The notes: generated by a model not told the origin, from the letters alone. A stretch of DNA of 64,000 bases from Candidatus Desulfosporosinus nitrosoreducens (GCF_030954495.1 NZ_JAVHUW010000083.1:248001-312000), one strand, 5' to 3'; numbered from the stretch's first letter, positions 52,801 through 60,836 are shown. Numbers and translations: made by a program.

Positions 52801-53188
52801 AAGTATTGCCATGGAAAGAGGAGAGACCTCCGTTGAGATGCTGCGCCGCCTTAAGGAATTGGGCGTGCGGATATCCATCGATGATTTCGGAACAGGATTT
52901 TCCTCTTTGAATTATTTAAAGCGGCTCCCGGTCGATACCTTGAAGATCGATCAGTCCTTTGTGCGGGATATTCAGGTTGACGACAATGGGGAGGCGGTCA
53001 TTACGACGATTATCCTCTTAGCCCAGAACCTTCACCTCAAAGTGATAGCTGAAGGAGTTGAAAACGAGACTCAGTGGACCTTCCTTAAGGAGAAGCGTTG
53101 TGATGAAATGCAAGGCTATTTCTTTAGCAAACCTTTGCTGGCGAAAGATATTGAGATGCATTTCATGATCCCAAGGGAGCGGTCATGA
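49874..53188 (+). CDS. Membrane PAS-GAF-PAS-PAS-GGDEF-EAL cyclic-di-GMP protein
   Basis: 1104 residues from the ATG at 49874 behind AAGGAGGGA; a longer frame from 49736 has no site. Two helices near 17-36 and 50-68 anchor it, followed by a Glu/Gln-rich coiled coil (75-125). PAS lies at about 126-250, GAF at 256-412, PAS at 426-532 and 540-662, GGDEF at 670-835 and EAL at 842-1098. The GGDEF signature is intact (ARQGGDEFLVLL). EAL motifs EALIRW, LEIEITES, IDDFGTGFSSL, KIDQSF and IAEGVEN are also intact. It could make or break c-di-GMP depending on signals. Confidence 0.93.
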   Translation: MKENLKWENLKRVTPWRMAGLYALLGGLWILFSDRVLGFFIQDHDLFIELSVAKGWLYVFVTSVLLYFLFYFGLKSLQNSEEALQESYQQLQLKHLELETVHQEMEATHEELVSAEEELKQQFYELQEQEAYYRRIYEGISSGILVQDRLGRIIHANEAVYRLLRRSRLQLPDPTSLEADWQAKFSDGTPFLWEELPKDALAGKAGYNLYREIEVSRENHPKTWLSIHSDVIQNLNSEHDQEIITTLVDITEEKTSELYERLLKEIDRLVLQEKPLPAIEKYLCEQFVKEMDFPWVWIGMKKDHGVVEFRAQAGIANLDPPVVRWDDSPYARGAVGQTIRTGEKHIFALENNPFYDAWRDFIDSNELRSVAAFPLTYQGETFGALSLYTKETDYFDKKRIALLEHFSLQLAITFNYAQNREYLERYRLLAEDSLEIILFVQTDGRILDANKAAVERYGYSHEELTGMYIQDIRLMEDKTELLDQLQRAKSGIQFECLHRCKDGSVFPVDVSSKGAIFRGNQIVISIIRETTERKNAEAMIWLQKERAQVTLDSIGDAVITTNVQGIVEYLNPIAESLTGWTNTAAAGQFLEQVFRIVNEDTGAPAVNPIVRCLREGRIVGLANHTVLIHYNGQKIAIEDSAAPIRDRQGKVIGGVLVFHDVSDKRNLMRELAHQAQHDALTGLPNRLLFNELLSQALAQARRQKSMLAVLFLDLDHFKLINDTMGHNMGDLLLILCSERLHLALREGDTIARQGGDEFLVLLPDIRQVEEAASITQKILDNFLQPFSLNGNDVFISPSVGISLYPNDGDDLETLVKQADAAMYYAKEQGRKNYQFFTPELNFRAHERLSLENSLRKALERDEFVLYYQPQVDFETGTIVGLEALIRWNSAERGLVPPNAFIPIAEETGLIVPIGEWVLRSACIQSVVWQQQGFKPLRIGVNISARQFQEANFIESVAQILQETKIDPQWLEIEITESIAMERGETSVEMLRRLKELGVRISIDDFGTGFSSLNYLKRLPVDTLKIDQSFVRDIQVDDNGEAVITTIILLAQNLHLKVIAEGVENETQWTFLKEKRCDEMQGYFFSKPLLAKDIEMHFMIPRERS

Positions 53189-53196
53189 TTGTTCCT

Positions 53197-53219
53197 CTCC
53201 CGAAAAGATTTTTCGGGGA
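53197..53219 (+). terminator. Possible weak hairpin terminator
   Basis: CCCGAAAA and TTTTCGGG pair just after the GGDEF-EAL stop. No T-run follows, so termination is uncertain. Confidence 0.35.
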
Positions 53220-53361
53220 AATATTAAATTGAGTAATTATTTGCGGGCTGTGAAGCAGGAATGTTATTTCACAAAGTAGAATTATAAACTCAGTGAATTA
53301 TATAACAAGACAAAATAATGAGATACTTGATAGATCAGGTGAGATTTAGGAGGATTTTGGT

Positions 53362-54522
53362 ATGAACTATGCAAAATGGATGAACGATATAGGAGACAGC
53401 TTTATCGGGGAAATGCTGAAAGCAGCCCAAAACCCCAGTATGATTTCTTTCGCCGGCGGTTTGCCCGCCCATGAACTTTTCCCGGATCAAGCTTTGCAGC
53501 GCAGTTTTCAGCGGGTTTTTGAAGAACAGGGAAAACCCGCTCTTCAATATGCCCAAACTGCCGGGCATCCGCCCTTGAGAGAATGGCTTGCCAGCCAACA
53601 TAGCAGGAACGGGAAACCGGCCAAAATGGAAAACATTGTCGTGACCACAGGAAGCCAGCAAGGCTTGAGCTTGTTGGCTCAAACCTTCTTAGATCCGGGA
53701 GATGTGGTGTTTTTAGAAATGCCCACCTATTTAGGAGCTATCCAGGCCTTCCAGGCCTTTCGCGCTCAGTTGCGGATGATTCCCTGCGACGAACAGGGGA
53801 TCATTCCGGAAGAACTGGAGAAAATGCTCCAGGAAGTTACCCCCAAATTTCTCTATCTCATTCCTAACTATCAGAATCCCTCGGGTAAGGTCATGGGACT
53901 TGCCCGCAGGCTGCAGCTCTTAAGAGTGGCCCAGATTTATGATCTGCTGATTGTCGAGGACAATCCCTACGGAGAGCTGCGTTTTGAAGGAGAGAAGCTG
54001 CCCAATCTCCTCGATCTCGGAGAAAATGTGATCTACTTGGGCACGTTCTCCAAAGTATTGGCTCCGGGACTAAGAGTTGGGTATATCGTGGCGGAAGAGG
54101 ATATTGTCGATCACCTTTGTCAAACTAAAGAAGGGGTGGATTTGCACAGCAATAACCTCACCCAACGCGCCGTCGTTGAATTTTTGCAAGAAGGGCTGCT
54201 GCCGGGACACATTGAAACCTTAAGGAAGGTTTACAAGGAACGAAGGCAGGCCATGGTGGAGGCCATAGAGCGTTATTTGGGGGACGAAGTGGAAATGATC
54301 GTCCCTGCAGGAGGACTCTTCCTTTGGGCAAGATTTAAAAATATTGCCAACAGTTTTGATTACGTGGAAGAGACGATTCGCCAGAACGTGCTCTATGTTC
54401 CGGGTTCATTCTTTTATACAGACCAGCGCATAACTTCAGAGGTGCGCTTAAATTATTCCTGTTCGACACCGGAAGTCATTGATGAGGGGATTCGACGTTT
54501 AGCCCGGGCGATAGTAGGGTAG
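53362..54522 (+). CDS. PLP-dependent aminotransferase, class I/II (2-aminoadipate transaminase-like)
   Basis: 386 residues, ATG behind AGGAGGA. Fold-type I motifs: ISFAGGLPAHELFP near the N-terminus, TTGSQQGLSLLAQTFLDPGD, IPNYQNPSGKVM, VEDNPYGELRF (Asp binding the pyridine N), and GTFSKVLAPGLRVGY with the PLP Lys at residue 231. The C-terminal Arg lies in the SEVRLNYS region. It belongs to the LysN/MocR-like aminotransferase group without a DNA-binding domain. The amino-group donor and product are not predictable. A terminator-like structure separates it from the corrinoid operon. Confidence 0.92.
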   Translation: MNYAKWMNDIGDSFIGEMLKAAQNPSMISFAGGLPAHELFPDQALQRSFQRVFEEQGKPALQYAQTAGHPPLREWLASQHSRNGKPAKMENIVVTTGSQQGLSLLAQTFLDPGDVVFLEMPTYLGAIQAFQAFRAQLRMIPCDEQGIIPEELEKMLQEVTPKFLYLIPNYQNPSGKVMGLARRLQLLRVAQIYDLLIVEDNPYGELRFEGEKLPNLLDLGENVIYLGTFSKVLAPGLRVGYIVAEEDIVDHLCQTKEGVDLHSNNLTQRAVVEFLQEGLLPGHIETLRKVYKERRQAMVEAIERYLGDEVEMIVPAGGLFLWARFKNIANSFDYVEETIRQNVLYVPGSFFYTDQRITSEVRLNYSCSTPEVIDEGIRRLARAIVG

Positions 54523-54583
54523 GCCCACGCTTTAAAAGCGTCAGGTTAATGACTTTGTTCATGGGCCTGACGCCTTCTTTCTT
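54521..54583 (+). terminator. Terminator with competing stems before the corrinoid operon
   Basis: GCGTCAGG at 54538-54545 pairs with CCTGACGC at 54566-54573, followed by CTTCTTTCTT. AGGCCCA at 54521-54527 can also pair with TGGGCCT at 54562-54568, and ACGCTTT can pair locally with AAAGCGT. These pairings exclude each other in part. Confidence 0.65.
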
Positions 54584-54658
54584 AGTATTGCTCAGAGTAT
54601 AGTTTTGTTGTATGCTTTTTGAACTATGATGAAAAAAATGAGAAAGGAACGTCTGCCA

Positions 54659-55300
54659 ATGGCCTTACAATTAGCCGCCCTGGTCCAAGCAGTCACGGCA
54701 GGCCATAATAAAGCTGCGGTGGCCTATGCTGAAACTTTGCTGGCGGAAGGGACCGATGTCTATACGATTGTGCAAGCCGGTCTTTTGCCTGCCCTGCAAG
54801 CTCTGGATGTCAAGTGCACCTCCGATGATTTTAATTTGCTGGAGATTATGCTGGCGGGGCGCGCTTTGATGGATGTGATGGACAAGGTTGTAGCCAAGCA
54901 TCTAACTCTTTCCGAACTGAATGTGAAGAAGAGAACAATTGTTTTGGGTACAATCAAAGGAGACATTCACGAACTGGGCAAACATGTGGTCAGGATTATT
55001 TTACGAACGGCGGGGTATCGAGTCGTTGATTTGGGCAAAGATGTTGAGCCTGTCAGGTTTGTGCAGGCTGCCGGCGAGGAGAAGGCGGACTATATTTTCG
55101 TTTCGGGGTTAATTACGGTGGTTATGCCTTATGTCCGGCAGATTAAAGAGTTAGTTGAGCGGGAAGGCTTGAGCACTAAGATTGTAGCCGGTGGAGCAGC
55201 CTTGCAGCAGGCCACGGCGGAGGAGCTGGCCGTGGATTACGTTGCCAAAGATGCTTTTGCGGTCCTGCATTATTTGCAGGGAGAGCTGGAAGAGGTATGA
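54659..55300 (+). CDS. Corrinoid (B12-binding) methyltransferase protein, MtaC/MtbC-like
   Basis: 213 residues from the ATG at 54659 (AAGGAA ten bases upstream; ATGs at 54626/54629 add 11 residues). The N-terminal helical cap domain (LAALVQAVTAGHN...VYTIVQAGLLPALQAL) precedes the B12 Rossmann domain with GDIHELGKHVV, where His104 would be the lower cobalt ligand (DxHxxG). SGLITVVMP and VAGGAA are the other cofactor contacts. It carries methyl groups between a substrate-specific methyltransferase and an acceptor. No MtaB-type first methyltransferase is encoded nearby, so the methyl donor enzyme is missing from this operon or is the next gene's product. Confidence 0.92.
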   Translation: MALQLAALVQAVTAGHNKAAVAYAETLLAEGTDVYTIVQAGLLPALQALDVKCTSDDFNLLEIMLAGRALMDVMDKVVAKHLTLSELNVKKRTIVLGTIKGDIHELGKHVVRIILRTAGYRVVDLGKDVEPVRFVQAAGEEKADYIFVSGLITVVMPYVRQIKELVEREGLSTKIVAGGAALQQATAEELAVDYVAKDAFAVLHYLQGELEEV

Positions 55301-56316
55301 ATTCTTTAGAACGGGTTCTGGCGGCTGTTCATTTTGCCCAGGTTGACCGTCTGCCCCTTTTTTTGCAAATTTCCGGGTTTGCCGCGACTTCGGCGGGAAT
55401 TGCCCTGCCGGAGTATTTGACAAAAAGTGAGGTGTTAGTCTCTGCTCAGTTGGCGGCGGCTAAACGTTTCCAGAATGATCTTTTAGTTGCTGCGCTAGAT
55501 TGTTGTGTTGAAGCCGAGGCTCTCGGAACGGAAATTACCTTTGTCCCTGAAGCCTACCCCCATATTAAATTCCCTTTAATAGATAATTGGCGTCAGATTG
55601 AAGATTTGTCGATACCGGACCCTTATTCAGCGGGGCGTCTGCCCGTCCTGTTAGAGGCCTGTCAAATGCTGTTAGAGCGGGACGCCGGGGAGCATTTTGT
55701 CGTGGGACAGACTTTAGGGCCGACGACCTTGGCCGCTCAAATTTTTGGTATTGAAAATTTAATGTATTTATTGATTGATGAGCCCGAGGGTTTTAGCCGG
55801 CTTTTGAATTTTACGGCCCAAGTGACTCAAACTCTGGCTGAGGTTTTGGCCAACCTTGGGGTTCACGGCGTGATGATCAATGAGCCTTCGGCCTCTCCCA
55901 ATATCTTTCCCCCAGAAGTATTTCGCGTGTTTATCCAACCCCTTTTGCAGGAAGTTTTTGTTACGTTGAGACGCAGCTATTCGGGGGTTAATTGGCTGCA
56001 GATTACCGGAAATGCCACGCCGATTTTGCCTTTAATAGACGGGCTGGAGCTCGATTTGGTGACTCTGGATTCGCCGGTTGAGCTCGGCCGGGCTTTAGAG
56101 GTTTTTCCACGAAAAACTCTGTGCGGCAATCTTAACCCCTTGCTGTTTTTAAAGGGGAGGAAAGAGCGGCTGGCCGAGAGTTTGCCGGGGACTCTTAAAC
56201 AGGGGCGAAAGTTGGGCTATATTCTGGGGAGCGGTTGTGAGATCCCTTTAGATTCAGATCCCCGAAATCTGGAGTATTTAATTGAGCTCTTGAGGTGCAG
56301 GCATCATGAATTGTGA
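55297..56316 (+). CDS. UroD/MtaA-family corrinoid methyltransferase lacking two of three usual zinc ligands
   Basis: 339 residues overlapping the corrinoid gene by four bases. It aligns with the uroporphyrinogen-decarboxylase-like methyltransferases (MtaA/MtbA): SLERVLAAVHFAQVDRLPLF, VVGQTLGPTTLAAQIFG, GVMINEPSASPNIFPPEVF, CGNLNPLLFLKG, and GSGCEIPLDSDPRNLEYL at the end. In MtaA-type enzymes a HxC...C zinc site activates a thiol; here the HxC position reads LQITG (Gln235, Thr237), while the final Cys314 remains. Thiol activation as in coenzyme M transfer is therefore doubtful; the acceptor may be different, for example a folate, or this may be the substrate-side enzyme. Confidence 0.85.
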   Translation: MNSLERVLAAVHFAQVDRLPLFLQISGFAATSAGIALPEYLTKSEVLVSAQLAAAKRFQNDLLVAALDCCVEAEALGTEITFVPEAYPHIKFPLIDNWRQIEDLSIPDPYSAGRLPVLLEACQMLLERDAGEHFVVGQTLGPTTLAAQIFGIENLMYLLIDEPEGFSRLLNFTAQVTQTLAEVLANLGVHGVMINEPSASPNIFPPEVFRVFIQPLLQEVFVTLRRSYSGVNWLQITGNATPILPLIDGLELDLVTLDSPVELGRALEVFPRKTLCGNLNPLLFLKGRKERLAESLPGTLKQGRKLGYILGSGCEIPLDSDPRNLEYLIELLRCRHHEL

Positions 56317-57943
56317 AATATGCTTTCTGCCAATGAAGGTTAGAGTTGTGGTGCCAGCCGGGACAACTGTTCTGGAAGGCGCCCGGAAAGTCGGCCTGCC
56401 GCTGGCTTCGCTGTGTACAGGGAACGGGGCTTGCGGAAAATGCCGAATTATTCCCGACCGCAAAGCGGAAGGTTTGAACCAATTAACTCTTGCGGAAAAG
56501 CTGAGCCTTGGAGCTGAGTTAACCGCCCGGGGATATCGTTTGGCCTGCCTGACCCAGGTTAGCTGCGATGTGGCCATTGAGATTCCGGCCGCAAGCTTGC
56601 GGGCCTGGGTTCCCTTGGCGAAGGAAGCGGCCAAGGTCTTGGACTTAAGTTCCTATCCCCCCCGCCGGGACTATAAAGAAGCTAAACAGGCTTGGGGAAT
56701 TGCCGTTGATTTGGGTACGACGACGTTGGCCGGCTATTTGCATGATCTGAAAAGCCAGAGTCTGGAGCGTTCCGCCGCGGTTCCCAACCCTCAGACCCTG
56801 TATGGGGCGGATATCCTTACTCGCGCCAATTATGGCGTGAACTCTCCGGAGGGCGCCAAGGAATTGCGCGCCGCTCTTTTTCAGGGCCTTAATGAGCTGT
56901 TGATTACCTTATTGCAAGGGTCTGCCGGGCTAAGGCGGGATGTTGAGCGGATCGTTTTGGTGGGCAATGCTTTTATGCACCATTCTTTTTTAGGTTTGGA
57001 CTTACTGTCTTTAAGCCAATATCCTTTCGCGCCCCTATTTACGGAAGGAGTAAGCCTGAGGGTTGCAGACCTGGGAGGGGAGGTACCCCTGCTGCTTGAA
57101 CCGGCAACGTTAGTGGAGGTGCTGCCCTTGGTGGGGGGATTTGTCGGGAGTGATCTTCTGGCAGGGCTTTTGGCCACGGGGGTTATTCATTCCCCGGATT
57201 CCTTCCTCTATGTGGACTTGGGAACGAATAGCGAGGTGGCTTTAGGAAACAAAGAGCGGATTCTGGTCACCTCTACCAGCGCCGGTCCGGCCTTTGAAGG
57301 TGGAGCCATGGAGTGTGGCATGCAAGCTCAGCCGGGGGCTATTGATGAGGTCGATTTGGCCTCGCCGGATTTGACCGTCCGCACGATTCACAATTTGCCC
57401 CCGCTGGGGTTATGCGGGAGCGGGGCAATCAGTCTGCTGGCCGAACTCTTAAAAAAGGGGATTGTTGATGGGCGCGGCCATTTGCTGCGACCTAACGGCT
57501 TGATTAAAGAACAGGCCGCCTATGTCCTCGATCTGCCCAATGAGAAGAAGATCGGCCTGACCGCCCGGGACATCGGTGAGCTGCAAAAAGCCAAAGCAGC
57601 GGTTTATGCGGCGGCAGCCGTTTTAGCTGCCGAGTTTGGGATTCCTTTGCACAAGATCAGCCGTGTTTATGTCGCGGGGGCTTTTGGCACTTACTTGCCC
57701 CTTGACCAGGCCATGAGCATAGGGCTGCTGCCTAATTATCACCCGGAGGCGATCATTCCCGCAGGCAATGCCGCTGGGGATGGCGCCCGCATGGTTCTGG
57801 TTTCCGAGGAGCTCCGGCAGGAATTGGGACAAGTGCTCTCTAAGGTTGAACTGCTGAATATGGGGGTACATCCTTCTTTTATGGCAGAATTCATTAAAGC
57901 CTTGTTTTTTCCGCATGAGGACTTGCTTTGGTTTGAGTCTTAA
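56306..57943 (+). CDS. Corrinoid activation (RACE/RamA-like) protein: 2Fe-2S plus DUF4445 ASKHA ATPase
   Basis: 545 residues, overlapping the methyltransferase gene by 11 bases with GAGGTG eight bases before the ATG. The N-terminal 2Fe-2S ferredoxin domain has Cys37, Cys43, Cys46 and Cys81 (CTGNGACGKC, LACL). A linker follows, then the ASKHA-fold DUF4445 domain (AVDLGTTTLAGYL, LVGNAFMHHSFLG, VDLGTNSEVALG, GLCGSGAISLLAELL, YVAGAFGTYLPLDQA). Such proteins use ATP to reduce inactive Co(II) corrinoid proteins to Co(I). Its partner is the corrinoid protein encoded two genes upstream. Confidence 0.93.
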   Translation: MNCEICFLPMKVRVVVPAGTTVLEGARKVGLPLASLCTGNGACGKCRIIPDRKAEGLNQLTLAEKLSLGAELTARGYRLACLTQVSCDVAIEIPAASLRAWVPLAKEAAKVLDLSSYPPRRDYKEAKQAWGIAVDLGTTTLAGYLHDLKSQSLERSAAVPNPQTLYGADILTRANYGVNSPEGAKELRAALFQGLNELLITLLQGSAGLRRDVERIVLVGNAFMHHSFLGLDLLSLSQYPFAPLFTEGVSLRVADLGGEVPLLLEPATLVEVLPLVGGFVGSDLLAGLLATGVIHSPDSFLYVDLGTNSEVALGNKERILVTSTSAGPAFEGGAMECGMQAQPGAIDEVDLASPDLTVRTIHNLPPLGLCGSGAISLLAELLKKGIVDGRGHLLRPNGLIKEQAAYVLDLPNEKKIGLTARDIGELQKAKAAVYAAAAVLAAEFGIPLHKISRVYVAGAFGTYLPLDQAMSIGLLPNYHPEAIIPAGNAAGDGARMVLVSEELRQELGQVLSKVELLNMGVHPSFMAEFIKALFFPHEDLLWFES

Positions 57944-57958
57944 GAAGGGCGGAATATT

Positions 57959-59251
57959 ATGAAAGCGGAAAACAGTCAACTTAATCAGCGGGTTTACCAA
58001 GCGCTGATCAAGCTTAATAACTTCATGGGGTTTTTCCCCAACAACTTAGAGGCTAATCTGGCCTTACTCGTCAAGGAACTGGAAAAATTACTGGCCCCCT
58101 GCCAGGCCGACTTTTGTTTGCGTCAAAGGAACTTTACCGCGCTTTTTGGCGAAGTTCCCTTCAGCGGAGAGCGCTATACCCTCTGTCAGTCCGAGGGTTG
58201 TTGGATAGAAGATCACGTCTTGCCGATTATTGTTCAGGACTTGAGTGCGGAGGAAGGGTGTCGGAACCATCTTGTTCCGCCGGGTATTCAGTCTTATGCC
58301 GGGATTCCGATTATGGAGGAAAATGAGGTGATCGGGGTCCTGACGCTTCATCATCCGCAGAAGGACTTTTTTACGCGCGAGATCCTGGAGGTTCTGCTGG
58401 TAATGGCTAATCTGGCGGCCATTGCTATTCACCAGTGGAGGCTGGTCACTCGCTTGGAAAGAGAAAAAACTGAACTGCAAGAGGCGAATCGGGAAATTAA
58501 GGAGTTAGCCCGAAATTTGGCTCAGAGCGTAGATGAATTAAAAAAGACGCAGAAACAATTAATCCAGTTGGAGAAGCTGGCCTCCGCCGGCCGCTTAGCG
58601 ACGGATATTGCCCATGAAATTAACAATCCGGTCGGGATTATTGTTTCCAGCGTCGAATGTATGCTTTTGGACGGGGGACCTGCTCTGTCCGAGGAGTTCA
58701 GGAACGATGCCCGAGTGATCCTTGATCAAACAGACCGGATCAGCAAAATAACCCGTTCTCTTTTGTCCTTTGCCAGGCAGCCGGTTGAGGAAAAAAGTGC
58801 TGTCAATCTCAATCAGATTATTGAAGAAACCGTGGGACTTTTTAGCAAACATTTAGGGAAAAAAGGCATTTCCGTCCACCAGGATCTGCAGAAAGACCTC
58901 CCCTTAATCTTAGGAAACAGCAATCAGGTTCAGCAGATTCTGGTCAATCTGATTAGCAATGCCGGTGATGCCATGAGCCAGGGCGGCAACCTTTATCTGA
59001 GAACGAAATTCCGAGGCCGGAAGCTGCTTGTGGAGGTTGAGGATGAAGGATGCGGTCTTGCTCCGGAGCAACTGGAGAAGATTTTTGATCCTTTCTATAC
59101 AACCAAAGGCAAGGGTGTTGGAACAGGCCTGGGCTTGGCGATTAGTTACAGCTTAATTGAAGAACACGGAGGGGAAATTGACGTGGCGAGTAAAGAGGGG
59201 GAAGGCACTTGCTTCACAATTGCTTTTCCCGCCGGTGAGTTGGTGAGCTAA
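57959..59251 (+). CDS. Cytoplasmic GAF-domain sensor histidine kinase
   Basis: 430 residues, starting 15 bases after the corrinoid activator gene. The GAF domain at about 30-165 contains several Cys residues (APCQADFCLRQ, LCQSEGCW, EEGCRNH), which could bind a metal, heme or Fe-S cluster (inference). A coiled coil follows, then the H-box DIAHEINNPVGIIVSS and an ATPase domain with NLISNAGDAM, DEGCGLAPEQ and GTGLGLAIS. The HEINNP box is typical of kinases that pair with NtrC-type regulators, such as the one encoded next with no gap. There is no membrane segment. Confidence 0.93.
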   Translation: MKAENSQLNQRVYQALIKLNNFMGFFPNNLEANLALLVKELEKLLAPCQADFCLRQRNFTALFGEVPFSGERYTLCQSEGCWIEDHVLPIIVQDLSAEEGCRNHLVPPGIQSYAGIPIMEENEVIGVLTLHHPQKDFFTREILEVLLVMANLAAIAIHQWRLVTRLEREKTELQEANREIKELARNLAQSVDELKKTQKQLIQLEKLASAGRLATDIAHEINNPVGIIVSSVECMLLDGGPALSEEFRNDARVILDQTDRISKITRSLLSFARQPVEEKSAVNLNQIIEETVGLFSKHLGKKGISVHQDLQKDLPLILGNSNQVQQILVNLISNAGDAMSQGGNLYLRTKFRGRKLLVEVEDEGCGLAPEQLEKIFDPFYTTKGKGVGTGLGLAISYSLIEEHGGEIDVASKEGEGTCFTIAFPAGELVS

Positions 59252-60643
59252 ATGACGAAGATCTTAATTATTGATGACGAAATCGAGATGGCTCAAAATT
59301 GCCTGCGTTTATTAAAACCTCTCGGTGTGGAAACCTTGACAACGACGAGTGCTAAACAAGGCTTGGACCTGGTCCGAAGCGAAAAGCCGGAGGTTGTGCT
59401 GACAGATTTGATGATGCCCGATCTGAATGGTCTGCAGGTTTTGGCAGCGGTAAAAGCCTGGGATGCCGAGATCATGGTGATTATGATTACCGGCTTTGGT
59501 ACGGTCAATTCGGCTGTGGAAGCGATTAAAGGCGGGGCCTATGATTTTATCACCAAGCCCTTTTCCGGGGAGCAGCTGCGGGTGACTGTGGAGCGGGCTC
59601 TCAGTCAGCGCAAGCTGAAAGAAGAAAATACCCGTCTCAAACGCCGGCTGGAAGCGCTGAGCTTTAGTGAGATGGTGGGGCAGAGTTCGGAGTTGTTAAA
59701 AACTTTTGAACTGGTCAAGAAAGTGGCTCCCATGGATACCAATGTTTTGATTGTAGGGGAAAGCGGTACGGGTAAAGAGCTGATTGCCCGCAGTATTCAC
59801 CGGCATAGCCGGCGCAGCCGTCAACCCTTTGTGCCTGTGGATTGTGCGGCTTTATCCGAGGAATTGCTGGAAAGTGAACTCTTCGGGCATGAACGGGGCG
59901 CTTTTACCGGAGCGGCGGGCACAAAAGCGGGACTTCTGGAGGTGGCCGACGGCGGAACCTTGTTTCTCGATGAAATGGGAGAGCTTAGCCCTAAATTACA
60001 AGTCAAGCTTCTGCGGGTGCTCCAGGAAAAAACCTTCCGGCATGTCGGCGGTACTAAGCAGATTGAAGTTGACGTTCGTTTTGTTTCAGCCACAAATCGG
60101 GACTTGCTGGAGGCCATTAAAGACAAAACCTTTCGGGAAGAGATTTATTACCGCTTGAATGGCTTGACAATCGCCTTGCCGCCGCTGCGCACCCGCAGAG
60201 GGGATATCCCTTTGCTGGCCAAGCATTTTTTAGAACAGTTTAATGCCCGGAATGACCAGGCGATTAAGTTGGGCCGGGAGGTTCTGCCCCTGCTGGAGGG
60301 GTATGCCTGGCCGGGCAATGTCCGGGAGCTTAAAAATGTCATCGAAAGGGCGGCTATTTTGGCTGAAGAAGGGATGATCGGCTGTCAGGATTTGCCGCCT
60401 GAGATGCTCAGAGATTCAAGGGAGTCGCTTCAGGAGGGGCAAGGGTTTGCTTGGCCCAATGACGGCCTGGTTCAGGGGTTCAGCGAAGCTAAAGAAAAGT
60501 GGATTGCCGTTTTTGAGAGACGCTATCTGCAGGAGCTTTTGCAGCATCATCACTGGAATATCAGCAAGGCTGCCGCAGCGGCGGGAATTAACCGTAAAAC
60601 CATTCAGCGCTTGCTGGCCAAATATCGTCTTGATCAAGAGTAA
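59252..60643 (+). CDS. NtrC-family sigma-54-dependent response regulator
   Basis: 463 residues starting directly after the kinase stop. The receiver domain has phospho-acceptor Asp52 (LTDLMMPDLNG). The AAA+ domain at about 140-370 has Walker A GESGTGKE, the sigma-54 contact loop GAFTGA, Walker B GGTLFLDE and the R-finger region. The Fis-type helix-turn-helix ends the protein (NISKAAAAAGINRKTIQRLL). It would activate promoters of RpoN holoenzyme. A sigma-54 promoter with upstream dyads lies about 200 bases downstream, before nosZ. Its own operon contains the corrinoid methyltransferase genes, so those are an alternative target, though I see no sigma-54 promoter in front of them. Confidence 0.95.
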   Translation: MTKILIIDDEIEMAQNCLRLLKPLGVETLTTTSAKQGLDLVRSEKPEVVLTDLMMPDLNGLQVLAAVKAWDAEIMVIMITGFGTVNSAVEAIKGGAYDFITKPFSGEQLRVTVERALSQRKLKEENTRLKRRLEALSFSEMVGQSSELLKTFELVKKVAPMDTNVLIVGESGTGKELIARSIHRHSRRSRQPFVPVDCAALSEELLESELFGHERGAFTGAAGTKAGLLEVADGGTLFLDEMGELSPKLQVKLLRVLQEKTFRHVGGTKQIEVDVRFVSATNRDLLEAIKDKTFREEIYYRLNGLTIALPPLRTRRGDIPLLAKHFLEQFNARNDQAIKLGREVLPLLEGYAWPGNVRELKNVIERAAILAEEGMIGCQDLPPEMLRDSRESLQEGQGFAWPNDGLVQGFSEAKEKWIAVFERRYLQELLQHHHWNISKAAAAAGINRKTIQRLLAKYRLDQE

Positions 60644-60715
60644 GGCCGGCAACGGCACAGGACTTAAGACTTAAGCGGCTTAGACGAAATCAATGGCATC
60701 TTGAGCAGGGATGCT

Positions 60716-60745
60716 GAGACATTGATGTCCGAGACATTCGTGTCC
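60716..60745. promoter_or_regulatory. Tandem dyads, candidate activator-binding sites for nosZ
   Basis: Two adjacent 15-bp repeats, GAGACATTGATGTCC and GAGACATTCGTGTCC, each contain the dyad GACA-N4-TGTC. They lie about 105-120 bp upstream of the sigma-54 promoter, the usual distance for NtrC-type enhancer sites. The second repeat also forms the 5' arm of the terminator. Confidence 0.55.
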
Positions 60746-60773
60746 CAATTGGGGGCATGAATGTCTTTTTTTA
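60732..60773 (+). terminator. Intrinsic terminator after the sigma-54 regulator gene
   Basis: GACATTCGTGTCCC pairs with GGGGGCATGAATGTC over about 14 positions (with G-U pairs) around AATT, followed by TTTTTTT. Confidence 0.85.
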
Positions 60774-60836
60774 TTTCCAAAGGGCCGGAGGCGCCGGAGA
60801 TGTGAAGATTGTGTGAAGGAAAAATGATAGTTTTGT

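Noticed and set aside
55297..56316. Uroporphyrinogen decarboxylase (HemE) for heme synthesis
   Set aside because: Coupling to a corrinoid protein and activator, and the MtaA-type C-terminal GCEIP region, place it with methyltransferases.
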